A stretch of 64,000 bases of DNA from Mycolicibacterium litorale (GTDB lineage Bacteria > Actinomycetota > Actinomycetes > Mycobacteriales > Mycobacteriaceae), in the NCBI RefSeq assembly GCF_014218295.1, contig NZ_AP023287.1:1984001-2048000 (forward strand). Direction: 5' to 3'. The translations under genes and the position numbers were made by a program. How positions within the stretch are numbered: the stretch's first letter is position 1; the number at the start of each line of letters is the position of its first letter. Below are positions 26,144-34,713 of this stretch, in pieces. Under the pieces are notes generated by a model. The model was not told where the DNA came from. It did no database searches and saw only the letters and a program-made list of their open reading frames with translations.

Positions 26144-26971
26144 ATGGCGAACTACACCGCTGCCGACGTCAAGCGGCTTCGGGAGCTCACCGGCGCCGGC
26201 ATGCTCGACAGCAAGAACGCGCTCGTCGAGGCTGACGGCGACTTCGACAAGGCCGTCGAACTGCTGCGCATCAAGGGCGCCAAGGACGTCGGCAAGCGCG
26301 CCGAGCGCGCGACCGCCGAGGGCCTGGTCGCGGCCAAGGACGGCGCGCTGATCGAGCTGAACTCCGAGACCGACTTCGTCGCCAAGAACGCGGAGTTCCA
26401 GGCCGTGGCCGATCAGATCGTCGCCGCGGCGGCGGCGTCCAAGGCCACCGACATCGACACGCTCAAGGCCGCTCACATTTCCGGCAGCCAGGCGAACCCA
26501 ACCGTCGAGCAGGTCATCGCCGACCTGTCGGCCAAGATCGGCGAGAAGCTCGAACTGCGCCGCGTCGCGTACTTCGACGGCACCGTCGAGACCTACCTGC
26601 ACAAGCGTGCGGCGGATCTGCCGCCGGCCGTCGGTGTGCTGGTGGAGTACGAGGGCGACAACAAAGAGGCGGCCCACGCGGTCGCCCTGCAGATCGCCGC
26701 GCTGAAGGCCAAGTACCTCACCCGTGAGGACGTGCCGGAAGACATCGTCGCCAACGAGCGGCGCATCGCCGAGGAGACGGCCCGCAACGAGGGCAAGCCG
26801 GAGCAGGCGCTGCCGAAGATCGTCGAGGGCCGGGTCACCGGTTTCTACAAGGACGTCGTGCTGCTCGACCAGCCGTCGGTGTCCGACAGCAAGAAGACGG
26901 TCAAGGCCCTGCTCGACGAGGCCGGCGTGACCGTCACCCGGTTCGTCCGGTTCGAGGTCGGTCAGGCCTGA
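26144..26971 (+). CDS. tsf: Translation elongation factor Ts
   Basis: A 275-residue EF-Ts, the nucleotide-exchange factor for EF-Tu. The N-terminal UBA-like domain ([20 protein letters not shown]) and the signature [13 protein letters not shown] are intact, and the length is normal for actinobacteria. An AGGGAAGG ribosome-binding site is at 26131-26138. The rpsB-tsf transcript ends at a strong hairpin just downstream. Confidence 0.98.
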   Translation: MANYTAADVKRLRELTGAGMLDSKNALVEADGDFDKAVELLRIKGAKDVGKRAERATAEGLVAAKDGALIELNSETDFVAKNAEFQAVADQIVAAAAASKATDIDTLKAAHISGSQANPTVEQVIADLSAKIGEKLELRRVAYFDGTVETYLHKRAADLPPAVGVLVEYEGDNKEAAHAVALQIAALKAKYLTREDVPEDIVANERRIAEETARNEGKPEQALPKIVEGRVTGFYKDVVLLDQPSVSDSKKTVKALLDEAGVTVTRFVRFEVGQA

Positions 26972-26985
26972 CGTAGGACACACGC

Positions 26986-27020
26986 AAAGCGCCCCGGAAC
27001 GCGAGTTCCGGGGCGCTTTT
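26986..27020 (+). terminator. Rho-independent terminator of rpsB-tsf
   Basis: A perfect 15-bp stem, AAAGCGCCCCGGAAC with its complement, closed by a GCGA loop and ending in TTTT, starts 15 bp after the tsf stop. This is the most classical intrinsic terminator in the window. Confidence 0.9.
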
Positions 27021-27067
27021 GCGTCTGCTCGGCCGAGGAGCCGGTACGTGTTGGTACCGTCGGGCGC

Positions 27068-28480
27068 ATGACTGGCATAAGCGCCTTCGCCGACGACGCT
27101 CTGGGTGACCTCGACGCCGTCGGGATCGTCGAGGCACTGCGGCAGGGCCGAGTATCGCGCACCGACCTCGTGGAGGCGGCCATCGCACGCACCGAGGCGG
27201 TCAACCCTGCCCTCAACGGCCTGGCCTACGAAGCCTTCGACCGCGCGAGGGCCCGAGCGGCCGCGCCGCGGTCCTACGGCGGCTACTTCGACGGTGTCCC
27301 GACGTTCGTCAAGGACAACGTTGCGGTCGCCGGCATGCCCACCATGCAGGGCACCGACGCCTGGGAGCCCCGGCCCGCGGCCGCCAACGGTGACTTCGCC
27401 CGCGCCTATCTGGCGACCGGGCTGGTGCCGCTCGGCAAGACGCAGATGTCGGAGTTCGGGTTCTCCGCCTCCGCCGAACATCCCCGCCTCGGTGCGGTGC
27501 GCAATCCTTGGCATCCGGACCACACCGCCGGCGCGTCGTCCTCGGGCTCCGGCGCGTTCGTCGCCGCCGGCGTGGTGCCGATCGCGCACGCCAACGACGG
27601 CGGCGGGTCGATCCGGATCCCCGCGTCCTGCAACGGGTTGGTCGGCCTCAAACCGTCCCGCGGGCGGCTGCCGCTGGACCGGGACATGCGTCAGATGCCG
27701 CTGCGCATCGTCGCCAACGGGGTCGTCACCCGGTCGGTGCGCGACACCGCCGCGTTCTACCGCGAGATGGAACGGGTGTACCGCAACCCCAAGCTCCCGC
27801 CGATCGGTGACGTCACCGGGCCGGGCCGGCAGCGGCTGAGGATCGCCGTCTGCACCCAGTCCATCGCCCGCGAAGCCGCCCCCGACGTCCGCGAGGCGAC
27901 CATGAAAACCGCTGCGCTGCTGGAGGAACTGGGTCACCGCGTCACGCCGATCGACAACCCGATACCCGAGCGCTTCATGGACGACTTCCTGCTGTACTGG
28001 TCGTTTCTGTCCTTCGCGCTCGTCCGCGGCGGGCGCCGCACCTTCGGCGCCGCCTTCGACCGCACCCGCCTGGACAATCTCACCCTGGGGTTGGAGGCGC
28101 ACGCCGCACGCAACCTGCACCGGCTGCCGGTGGCCACCGCCCGGCTCGCCCGCACCCGTCGCATCACCACCGGCCTGGCCCGCGATCACGACGTCGTGCT
28201 CACCCCCACCCTGGCCGACGTCCCGCCGCGGATCGGGCACCTCGACCCGACGGCGGACTACCGGCAGATCATCGACCGACTGATCGACTGGGTGGCGTTC
28301 ACACCGCTGCAGAACGCGACCGGCGACCCCGCCCTGTCCCTGCCGCTGGCCGAATCCGAGGACGGACTGCCCATCGGGATGATGTTCGCCTCCACGGTGG
28401 GACAGGAGGCCCGGTTGCTGGAACTGGCCTACGAACTCGAGCAGGCCCGGCCGTGGCGGCGTCTGCAGGACGCCGCCTGA
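27068..28480 (+). CDS. Amidase signature family enzyme (AmiC-like)
   Basis: A 470-residue amidase-signature hydrolase that cleaves amide bonds using a Ser-cisSer-Lys triad. Lys82 lies in FVKDN, the cis-Ser in GASSSGSG (about Ser157) and the nucleophile Ser181 in DGGGSIRIPAS. The position directly after tsf matches M. tuberculosis amiC (Rv2888c). The natural amide is not known. Transcription starts after the tsf terminator; TACCGT lies 7 nt before the ATG and could be a -10. Confidence 0.88.
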   Translation: MTGISAFADDALGDLDAVGIVEALRQGRVSRTDLVEAAIARTEAVNPALNGLAYEAFDRARARAAAPRSYGGYFDGVPTFVKDNVAVAGMPTMQGTDAWEPRPAAANGDFARAYLATGLVPLGKTQMSEFGFSASAEHPRLGAVRNPWHPDHTAGASSSGSGAFVAAGVVPIAHANDGGGSIRIPASCNGLVGLKPSRGRLPLDRDMRQMPLRIVANGVVTRSVRDTAAFYREMERVYRNPKLPPIGDVTGPGRQRLRIAVCTQSIAREAAPDVREATMKTAALLEELGHRVTPIDNPIPERFMDDFLLYWSFLSFALVRGGRRTFGAAFDRTRLDNLTLGLEAHAARNLHRLPVATARLARTRRITTGLARDHDVVLTPTLADVPPRIGHLDPTADYRQIIDRLIDWVAFTPLQNATGDPALSLPLAESEDGLPIGMMFASTVGQEARLLELAYELEQARPWRRLQDAA

Positions 28481-28510
28481 CCGGGGTTTGCGGCCGTACC
28501 GGCCAGGCGT

Positions 28511-28529
28511 GACAACGAAATCCGTTGTC
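28511..28529. repeat. Short inverted repeat upstream of the FtsX-type ABC exporter
   Basis: GACAACG and CGTTGTC flank a 5-nt centre. It lies 31 bp after the amidase stop and about 98 bp before the exporter's first gene, so it could be a terminator or an operator. Confidence 0.35.
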
Positions 28530-28626
28530 CGCCGACACGCCGACGTAACCACGTCCGTGCGGAGTTAACCTCGACGACACCGCATGCGGCGGTGGGTGAA
28601 ACAACTCGATCCCACCATCGCTGACT

Positions 28627-29802
28627 GTGGAGACCAGTCAGGTCAACAACGCAGCGACGTCTGCCCGGTCACCGGAGATCGCATCCGCCTCCGGGAACAC
28701 CTTCGGGTGTCTGGTCCGGTTCGCGCTGGCCAACATCCGCCGCCGGCCGGAACGGTTCGTGCTGTCGGTACTGGGTATCGCGTTGGCCATCGCCTGTGTG
28801 ACCGTGGTGCGCACGATCTCGTCGAGTTTCGCGATCACCGGCGCGGATTCGGTCACCGACGTGCTCGGCGAGGCGCACCTGTGGGTGGTGCCGGCCGCCG
28901 GGGTGAGCTACGACCCCGATACCCAGGCACTGGTCGCCGGCGGCCCCGCCCCGCTGATCGACGTCCCCGCCGGGTGGACCGCCGCCCGCACCCTGTCCGG
29001 CCGCGCCGAGATCGACGGGGTTGCGGTATCACTTCGGGGACGCGACGAAATCCCCTCGGGCACCGCCCGTTTCGGATCCGCTGTGGCCGACCGGTTGGCC
29101 ATTGGCAGCGGCGATCGCGTCGAGGTGGGCGGACACGATCTCGTCGCGGAGGTCGACGGGACCGGTCAGTCGGTCACGGTGTCCAGTGCGGTCGCCCACT
29201 CCGTGGTGGGAGACGACGGCTGGTGGACCGTCAACGCCCCTGCCGGCCAGGAGAACCGGCGCGATCTCGGGCAACAGTTCAGCGCGGCCACCGGGCTGAG
29301 ATCGACCGCCGATCCGTCACTCAGGCCGGAACCGGGCGGCCCCGGACTGATCTACGACACCGTGGGTGGCGCCGGACCGCTGTCGTTCGAGCAGAAGTTC
29401 TCCGCACTGTTCTCCGGAAAGGTGACGAGTTCGACGCTCGGTCTGATCTCGACGATCGGGTTGGCGCTCGGATTCGTGATCGCGGTGTCGTCGTTCCTGG
29501 CGGCAGTCGCCGAACGCAAACGCGAATTCGGCATCATGTCGAGCATCGGCCTCGCCGACGAGGTGCTCTACTTCTTCCTCGTCGAATCGGCCCTCGTCTT
29601 CGTGGCCGCGTATCTCGTCGGTGTGCTCGGCGCGGGAGCCGCTGTGGCGCTGGTGAGCCCGGGCATCGCGACACCGGTCGCGTGGGCGCAGGCCGCGGGT
29701 ATGGTCGCCGCCTTCATCCCGGCGATGGCGATCGTCGGCGCCCTCGTCCCCGTTCACCGGCTGCTGCAACAACGACCGGTCGATCTCCTGGGAGCCCGCT
29801 AG
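28627..29802 (+). CDS. FtsX/MacB-type ABC transporter permease, large subunit
   Basis: A 391-residue permease. One hydrophobic helix (FVLSVLGIALAIACVTVV, about 43-60) is followed by a large extracytoplasmic domain (about 75-270) and three C-terminal helices (GLISTIGLALGFVIAVSSFL, SALVFVAAYLVGVLGAGAAV, MVAAFIPAMAIVGALVP), the FtsX layout. AERKREFGIMSSIGLADE is the cytosolic coupling segment. GTG 28627 is the likely start. The stop TAG shares its last base with the GTG of the next permease gene. Such transporters move lipids, lipoproteins or peptides, or work as mechanotransmission pumps; the cargo is unknown. Confidence 0.85.
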   Translation: METSQVNNAATSARSPEIASASGNTFGCLVRFALANIRRRPERFVLSVLGIALAIACVTVVRTISSSFAITGADSVTDVLGEAHLWVVPAAGVSYDPDTQALVAGGPAPLIDVPAGWTAARTLSGRAEIDGVAVSLRGRDEIPSGTARFGSAVADRLAIGSGDRVEVGGHDLVAEVDGTGQSVTVSSAVAHSVVGDDGWWTVNAPAGQENRRDLGQQFSAATGLRSTADPSLRPEPGGPGLIYDTVGGAGPLSFEQKFSALFSGKVTSSTLGLISTIGLALGFVIAVSSFLAAVAERKREFGIMSSIGLADEVLYFFLVESALVFVAAYLVGVLGAGAAVALVSPGIATPVAWAQAAGMVAAFIPAMAIVGALVPVHRLLQQRPVDLLGAR

Positions 29803-30368
29803 TGCTGCGCAGAGGACTGTCCTATGGCTGGCTGTCGGCCCGCCGCCGCATCCGCGAGATGGTGCTGCCGGTCGTCACCACGGCGACCGGGGCGTTCCTG
29901 GTGGTCATCGTGTTCGGGATGTCCGAGGGCATCCGGGCGCAGTCGGCGTCCCTCGGTCACGCCGACGAACTCAACCGGGCCGTCGTGCTCATCGCGGTCA
30001 GCGTGCTGCTCGTCGGTGTCGTGGAGGTGGCGGTGGCGACCACCCGCACGGTCGCGCATCGCACCCGCGAACTCGGCGTGCTGGCCGCCAACGGAATCCC
30101 GCGCCTGCCGGTGGTGGCGGCCCTGCTCGTCGAACCCGTCGTCGCCGCGGTGCTCGGTGCCCTCGCCGGCGCCGCGCTGGCCGCCGCCGCCGGCATCGTC
30201 CTGGGCACCACCGGGTTGGCGGCCGGCGGCGTCGCGACGAGCGGGCTGCTCGCCGGATTCGTGATCTCCGTCGGTGTCAGCATCGTCGCCGCACTGGCCA
30301 CCAGCGTCGTGCCCACGTGGACGGCCGCGTCGCGGCCGCCGATCCGCTCCCTGACCGCAGGAGGCTGA
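29802..30368 (+). CDS. FtsX-type ABC transporter permease, short subunit without large outer domain
   Basis: A 188-residue permease with the four FtsX helices and the coupling motif RTRELGVLAANGIPRLP, but almost no extracytoplasmic domain between helices 1 and 2. It therefore looks like the minimal partner of the 391-residue subunit, giving an asymmetric heterodimer with one large outer domain. The start overlaps the previous stop by one base (TAGTG) and the ATPase gene begins 2 nt after its own stop. Start choice rests on this overlap; upstream frame-open sequence is only a shadow of the other gene. Confidence 0.82.
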   Translation: MLRRGLSYGWLSARRRIREMVLPVVTTATGAFLVVIVFGMSEGIRAQSASLGHADELNRAVVLIAVSVLLVGVVEVAVATTRTVAHRTRELGVLAANGIPRLPVVAALLVEPVVAAVLGALAGAALAAAAGIVLGTTGLAAGGVATSGLLAGFVISVGVSIVAALATSVVPTWTAASRPPIRSLTAGG

Positions 30369-30370
30369 CC

Positions 30371-31093
30371 ATGACCGCCATCGAAGAGCGCCGCGACCAC
30401 GATGCCGTCCCGCCGCCCCAGCAGCCGGTCATCGAGATCGCCGACGTCTGGAAGCTCCACAAGCTCGGCGACGAGGTGGTGCGGGCGCTCGTCGCCGCCG
30501 ACCTGACCGTCAATCCGGGCGAGTTCGTCTGCCTGATGGGGCCGAGCGGCAGCGGAAAGTCCACGCTGCTCAACATCATCGGCGGACTCGACCGGCCGAC
30601 GAAGGGCTCGGTGACGGTTGCGGGCCGCGACACCCGCACCCTGACCGAGAGCCAGTTCGCGGCGCTGCGACACGACACCATCGGGTTCATCTTCCAGAGC
30701 TACAACCTGATCCCGTTCCTGTCCGCGGTCGAGAACGTCGAGCTACCGCTGATGTTCGAACCGTATGACCGCAAGGCGTTGCGCACCAGAGCGACCGAAC
30801 TCCTCGAGCTCGTCGGACTGGGCCACCGCGTCCACCATCAACCGACCAAGATGTCCGGCGGCGAACAGCAGCGCACCGCGATCGCGCGCTCGCTGATCAG
30901 CAACCCGACGCTCGTCCTCGCCGACGAGCCGACGGCCAACCTCGACCACCGCACGGGGGAGACGGTGGTGCGCATGCTGCGCGACCTGTGTTCGACGCTC
31001 GGCGTCACGGTCGTCGCGAGCACCCACGACCCCACGGTGGCCGACGAAGCGAGCCGTGTCGTCCGCATGAAAGACGGACAGATCATCCACTGA
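30371..31093 (+). CDS. ABC transporter ATP-binding protein, MacB/LolD type
   Basis: A 240-residue ATPase for the two upstream FtsX-type permeases. Walker A MGPSGSGKST, Q-loop FIFQSYNLIPFLSAVENVELP, signature MSGGEQQR, Walker B LVLADEPT and H-loop ASTHDPTVADEA are intact. The first 20 residues are an extra charged, Pro-rich leader. It closes a three-gene operon (28627-31093), and a permease of another family starts 14 nt later. Confidence 0.92.
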   Translation: MTAIEERRDHDAVPPPQQPVIEIADVWKLHKLGDEVVRALVAADLTVNPGEFVCLMGPSGSGKSTLLNIIGGLDRPTKGSVTVAGRDTRTLTESQFAALRHDTIGFIFQSYNLIPFLSAVENVELPLMFEPYDRKALRTRATELLELVGLGHRVHHQPTKMSGGEQQRTAIARSLISNPTLVLADEPTANLDHRTGETVVRMLRDLCSTLGVTVVASTHDPTVADEASRVVRMKDGQIIH

Positions 31094-31107
31094 CCCCGGA
31101 GGCCCCC

Positions 31108-32631
31108 ATGACTGCGGAACTCGAGGCGACGCCGCCGCCCAACCAGCGCGACGCGCTCATGACCACCGAACTCGTCCCCGAGCAGGTGTTGCCGAAAGTG
31201 CTCGGCACCTTCGGCCTCACCGCCACGTACGTGTTCATCATCTGCTGGATCCCCGGCTCGTCGATCATGGCCGGCGGCGGCTGGAACGCCATCCCGATGT
31301 GGGTGCTGGGCATCCTGACGTTCCTGGTGCCCGCCGCGTTGGCGGTCGCCGAGCTGGGCAACCTGTGGCCCGGACAGGGCGGCGTCTACATCTGGGCGTA
31401 CCGCACCATGGGCGAGAAGATGTCGTTTTTGGGCGGCTACCTGTCCTGGGTGCCCGTCATCCTCAACGCCGCGAGCTCCCCGGCCATCGTGCTGCAGCTG
31501 ATCCTGTTGGCCTTCCACGCTGAACTGGGCCTGACGTTGTCGATCGTCCTGCAGTTGGTGATCCTGTGGACGGTCATCGGCATGGCGCTCGTCAGACTCG
31601 CGGCCAACCAGAAGATCATGAACGTCACCTTCGTCGTGTACGGCGCGCTCACCGTGACGATCTTCGTCTGCGCGGTGCTGTTCACCGTGCGCAACGGCGG
31701 GCCGGCCACGCCGTTCAGCGCCTCGGAGGCACTGGTCCCCAACTTCGCCGTCGCCGGATTCCTCTACGGCACGGTGCTGCTCTACCTCGTCGGCGTGGAG
31801 ACGCCGTTCAACATGGGGGCGGAGTTCCTGTCCGTCAAGCGCAGCGCCACCAAGATGATCGGGTGGGGTTCGGCCGCGCTCATCGGCATCTACCTGCTCA
31901 CCACCCTCGGCACGATCATGGTGCTGCCGACCGAGGAGATCGACCCGGTCACCGGCGTCGTCGGCAACCTCGACGTGTCCGGCTTCCCCGGACTGATGGA
32001 GATCGCGGCGATTCTGTTGGCGGTCATCGTGTTCGTCGCGTTGGTGACCTACCAGGTGGCGTACTCGCGGCTCATCTTCGTCTCCGGGCTGGAGCGCCAC
32101 CTGCCGCGCATCTTCACCCACCTCAACCCCCGCACCCGCAACCCGGTCACCGCGGTGCTCGTCCAGGGCACGTTGTCGTCACTGATCATCGTGGCGCTGT
32201 ACTCGCAGAGCAGCATGGCCAACGTGACGGTCTACCTGCAGGGCGGCCTGAGCGTGGTGTGGCTGATCTCCGGCTTCTTCTTCTTCATCCCGCTGGTGAT
32301 CGCCCGCCGCAAGTACGCGGATCGCTACGCCGGCGAGGACTTCTGGCGCATCCCCGGCGGGATGGCCGCGGTGTGGACGGTGGTCGTGATCGGCTGCCTG
32401 GCCACCTGCGCCGGTATCTACTACTCGTTCGCCGAACCGTGGATCGACGTGCCGAGAGGCACCTGGATGAGCTGGGTGGGTGGCATCTCGGTGGCGATGT
32501 TCCTGCTCGGCGCCCTCGTGTACTACTTCGGCCGCCGCGCCGCCGCCAAGGTGAACCAGGAAGACGCACTGGCGCATCTGGCCGTCCTCGATCTGACCAC
32601 CTCTGAATCGCCCAGCCCGGAAAGGGGTTGA
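31108..32631 (+). CDS. APC-superfamily amino acid/amine permease
   Basis: A 507-residue transporter with about 12 hydrophobic helices and APC features: LGTFGLTATYVFIICWIPGS in helix 1, LAVAELGNLWPGQGGVYIWA (helix 2 and loop) and GVETPFNMGAEF in helix 6. ATG with GGAGG 6 nt upstream. The copper amine oxidase gene starts 7 nt after the stop, so the pair should be co-transcribed; the simplest reading is import of a primary amine that the oxidase then deaminates. The gene follows the ABC ATPase by only 14 nt, so the whole 28627-34654 stretch may be one transcript. Confidence 0.88.
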   Translation: MTAELEATPPPNQRDALMTTELVPEQVLPKVLGTFGLTATYVFIICWIPGSSIMAGGGWNAIPMWVLGILTFLVPAALAVAELGNLWPGQGGVYIWAYRTMGEKMSFLGGYLSWVPVILNAASSPAIVLQLILLAFHAELGLTLSIVLQLVILWTVIGMALVRLAANQKIMNVTFVVYGALTVTIFVCAVLFTVRNGGPATPFSASEALVPNFAVAGFLYGTVLLYLVGVETPFNMGAEFLSVKRSATKMIGWGSAALIGIYLLTTLGTIMVLPTEEIDPVTGVVGNLDVSGFPGLMEIAAILLAVIVFVALVTYQVAYSRLIFVSGLERHLPRIFTHLNPRTRNPVTAVLVQGTLSSLIIVALYSQSSMANVTVYLQGGLSVVWLISGFFFFIPLVIARRKYADRYAGEDFWRIPGGMAAVWTVVVIGCLATCAGIYYSFAEPWIDVPRGTWMSWVGGISVAMFLLGALVYYFGRRAAAKVNQEDALAHLAVLDLTTSESPSPERG

Positions 32632-32638
32632 TCGTCAT

Positions 32639-34654
32639 ATGACCGTCAACAGCAACGTCCTGCAGTCGCACAGCACCGATGGCTCGGTCGCCTACCCGCT
32701 CGACCCACTGAGCGGAGCGGAGATCGAGGCCACGGCCGCCATCATCATGGACTCCGAATATGCGACGCCCACACTGAAATTCGTGATGATCTCGCTGGCC
32801 GAGCCGGCCAAGACCCCCACCCTCACCTTCGAGGGCGTCGACGGGGTGTCGCGCCGCGCGCTCGCCACCATGTACGACGGCGCGGCCAAACTGGTCTACG
32901 AGGCGATCGTCGACCTCGGCGCCCGCGTCATCGACGCGTGGGAGCCGGTACCCGGACGCTTCCCGTCCTACCTCGTCGAGCACATGACCGGGGTGGAGGA
33001 GAAGGTGCGGGAGGATCCGCGCTGGCAGGAAGCGATGCGCAAACGCGGCGTCACCGATTTCAGTCTGGCCATGATCGATCCGTGGCCAGCCGGGTACTAC
33101 GGCCCGCAGGACCACTATGACAATTCACCGCTGATCTGCCGCCCATTGACGTTCGTGCGGGCCGCACCCTCCGAACACGGATACGCCCGGCCCGTCGAGG
33201 GTCTGATCGTCACGTTCGACCTCGACGCCATGGCGGTGATCGACGTCGAGGACCACGGTGTGGTGCCGTTGCCTCCGACCGCGGGCAACTACAGCGAGAA
33301 GTTCATGTTCGATCCGAACAACCGCCCGGCGTTCACCGCGTTCCGCGACGATGTCAAACCCATCGAGATCACCCAGCCGGACGGGCCGAGCTTCACCGTC
33401 GACGGCTGGCGGGTGCAGTGGCAGAAATGGTCGATGCGTGTGGGTTTCAATCCACGCGAGGGCATCGTGCTGCACGAGATCACCTATACCGACCGGGGTG
33501 AGACGCGGCCGATCGTGTACCGGGCGTCGCTGTCGGAGATGGTGGTGCCCTACGGCGACACCTCGCCGACGCACTGGAACAAGAACGTCTTCGACATGGG
33601 CGAGGTCGGGATGGGTTTCTCGGCCAACCCGCTGACCCTGGGATGCGACTGTCTCGGCGAGATCTTCTACTTCGACGGGACCGTGAACGACTCGTCTGGC
33701 AACGCCGTCACCATCCCCAACGCCATCTGCATGCACGAGGAGGACTACGGAATCTCGTGGAAGCACACCGACTTCCGCACCGGTGAGGTCGAGGTGCGGC
33801 GGTCGCGGCGGCTGGTGATCTCGATGATCTGCACCGTCGGCAACTACGAGTACGGGTTCTTCTGGTACTTCTACAACGACGCCTCGATGGAGGTCGAGGT
33901 CAAACTGTCGGGGGTGCTGACCACCGGCGCCGTCGAGGACGGTGAGGAGCCCCGCTGGGGGAAAATGGTGGCGCCCGGCATCTACGGCCCGAACCATCAG
34001 CACTTCTTCAACTTCCGGCTGGACATGAGCATCGACGGCCCGGGAAACAGCGTCTACGAGGTGGATTCGATCCCTGAACCCGATCCGGCGCTCAACCCGC
34101 ACCACAACGCGTGGATCACCCGCGACACGCTGGTCGCCTCGGAGGCCGAGGGCGCACGGGACTGGGACTGGTCGACCGGCAGGTACTGGAAGATCGCCAA
34201 CCCGTCGAAGCGCAACGAGCTCGGCAACCCCGTCGCCTACAAGCTCACGCCCAAGGACGTGGTGCCGGTGATGGTGCAGGAGGGTTCCTACATCTACGAC
34301 CGGGCCCGGTTCGTCCAGCACAACCTGTGGGTGACACGCTACGAGCCGGGTGAGTTGTACGCCGCGGGCGACTACATGTACCAGTCACCCGACATGCAGG
34401 GGCTGCCGCAGTACGTCGCCGACGACGCGCCGCTGGAGGACACCGACGTGGTGCTCTGGTACACCGTCGGCGCGCACCACGTCGTGCGGCCGGAGGACTG
34501 GCCCGTCATGCCCTGCGCCTACACCGGTTTCCACCTCAAGCCGGTCGGCTTCTTCGACGGCAACCCGGCGCTCGACCTGCCCCCGTCACCGCCGAAGGCG
34601 TGCCACGCGCACCAGGCGGGTCTGCCGGTGGCCGACGTCGCGCGCGAGTCATAG
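32639..34654 (+). CDS. Copper-containing primary amine oxidase
   Basis: A 671-residue copper/topaquinone amine oxidase, converting a primary amine, O2 and water into aldehyde, NH3 and H2O2. The cofactor motif TVGNYEYG places the Tyr that self-oxidises to TPQ at residue 403. Copper ligands are His453 and His455 (GPNHQHFFNF) and His632 (GFHLKPVGFFDGNP); Asp319 (FDMGEVG) is the likely catalytic base. There is no signal peptide, so it acts in the cytoplasm. The preceding amine permease is its natural partner, and glycerate-metabolism genes converge on it across a long hairpin. The amine is unknown. Confidence 0.92.
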   Translation: MTVNSNVLQSHSTDGSVAYPLDPLSGAEIEATAAIIMDSEYATPTLKFVMISLAEPAKTPTLTFEGVDGVSRRALATMYDGAAKLVYEAIVDLGARVIDAWEPVPGRFPSYLVEHMTGVEEKVREDPRWQEAMRKRGVTDFSLAMIDPWPAGYYGPQDHYDNSPLICRPLTFVRAAPSEHGYARPVEGLIVTFDLDAMAVIDVEDHGVVPLPPTAGNYSEKFMFDPNNRPAFTAFRDDVKPIEITQPDGPSFTVDGWRVQWQKWSMRVGFNPREGIVLHEITYTDRGETRPIVYRASLSEMVVPYGDTSPTHWNKNVFDMGEVGMGFSANPLTLGCDCLGEIFYFDGTVNDSSGNAVTIPNAICMHEEDYGISWKHTDFRTGEVEVRRSRRLVISMICTVGNYEYGFFWYFYNDASMEVEVKLSGVLTTGAVEDGEEPRWGKMVAPGIYGPNHQHFFNFRLDMSIDGPGNSVYEVDSIPEPDPALNPHHNAWITRDTLVASEAEGARDWDWSTGRYWKIANPSKRNELGNPVAYKLTPKDVVPVMVQEGSYIYDRARFVQHNLWVTRYEPGELYAAGDYMYQSPDMQGLPQYVADDAPLEDTDVVLWYTVGAHHVVRPEDWPVMPCAYTGFHLKPVGFFDGNPALDLPPSPPKACHAHQAGLPVADVARES

Positions 34655-34666
34655 AGGGTCGCGAGC

Positions 34667-34713
34667 CTACGGTTGCTGACCGGAATCCGCGAGATTCCGG
34701 TCAGCAACCGTAG
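34667..34713. terminator. 21-bp perfect hairpin between convergent genes
   Basis: Two perfect 21-base arms (34667-34687 and 34693-34713, starting CTACGGTTGCTGAC) surround the 5-nt loop CGCGA. It begins 12 bp after the amine oxidase stop. The right arm contains the last codons and the TGA of the convergent glycerate kinase gene, so for that gene the hairpin is formed partly from coding sequence. Confidence 0.85.

Noticed and set aside
28584..29801. Long frame upstream of the short permease, which could suggest a fused 594-residue protein
   Set aside because: The first 400 residues are Arg/Gly-rich frame shadow of the large permease gene; real permease sequence starts only at GTG 29802.
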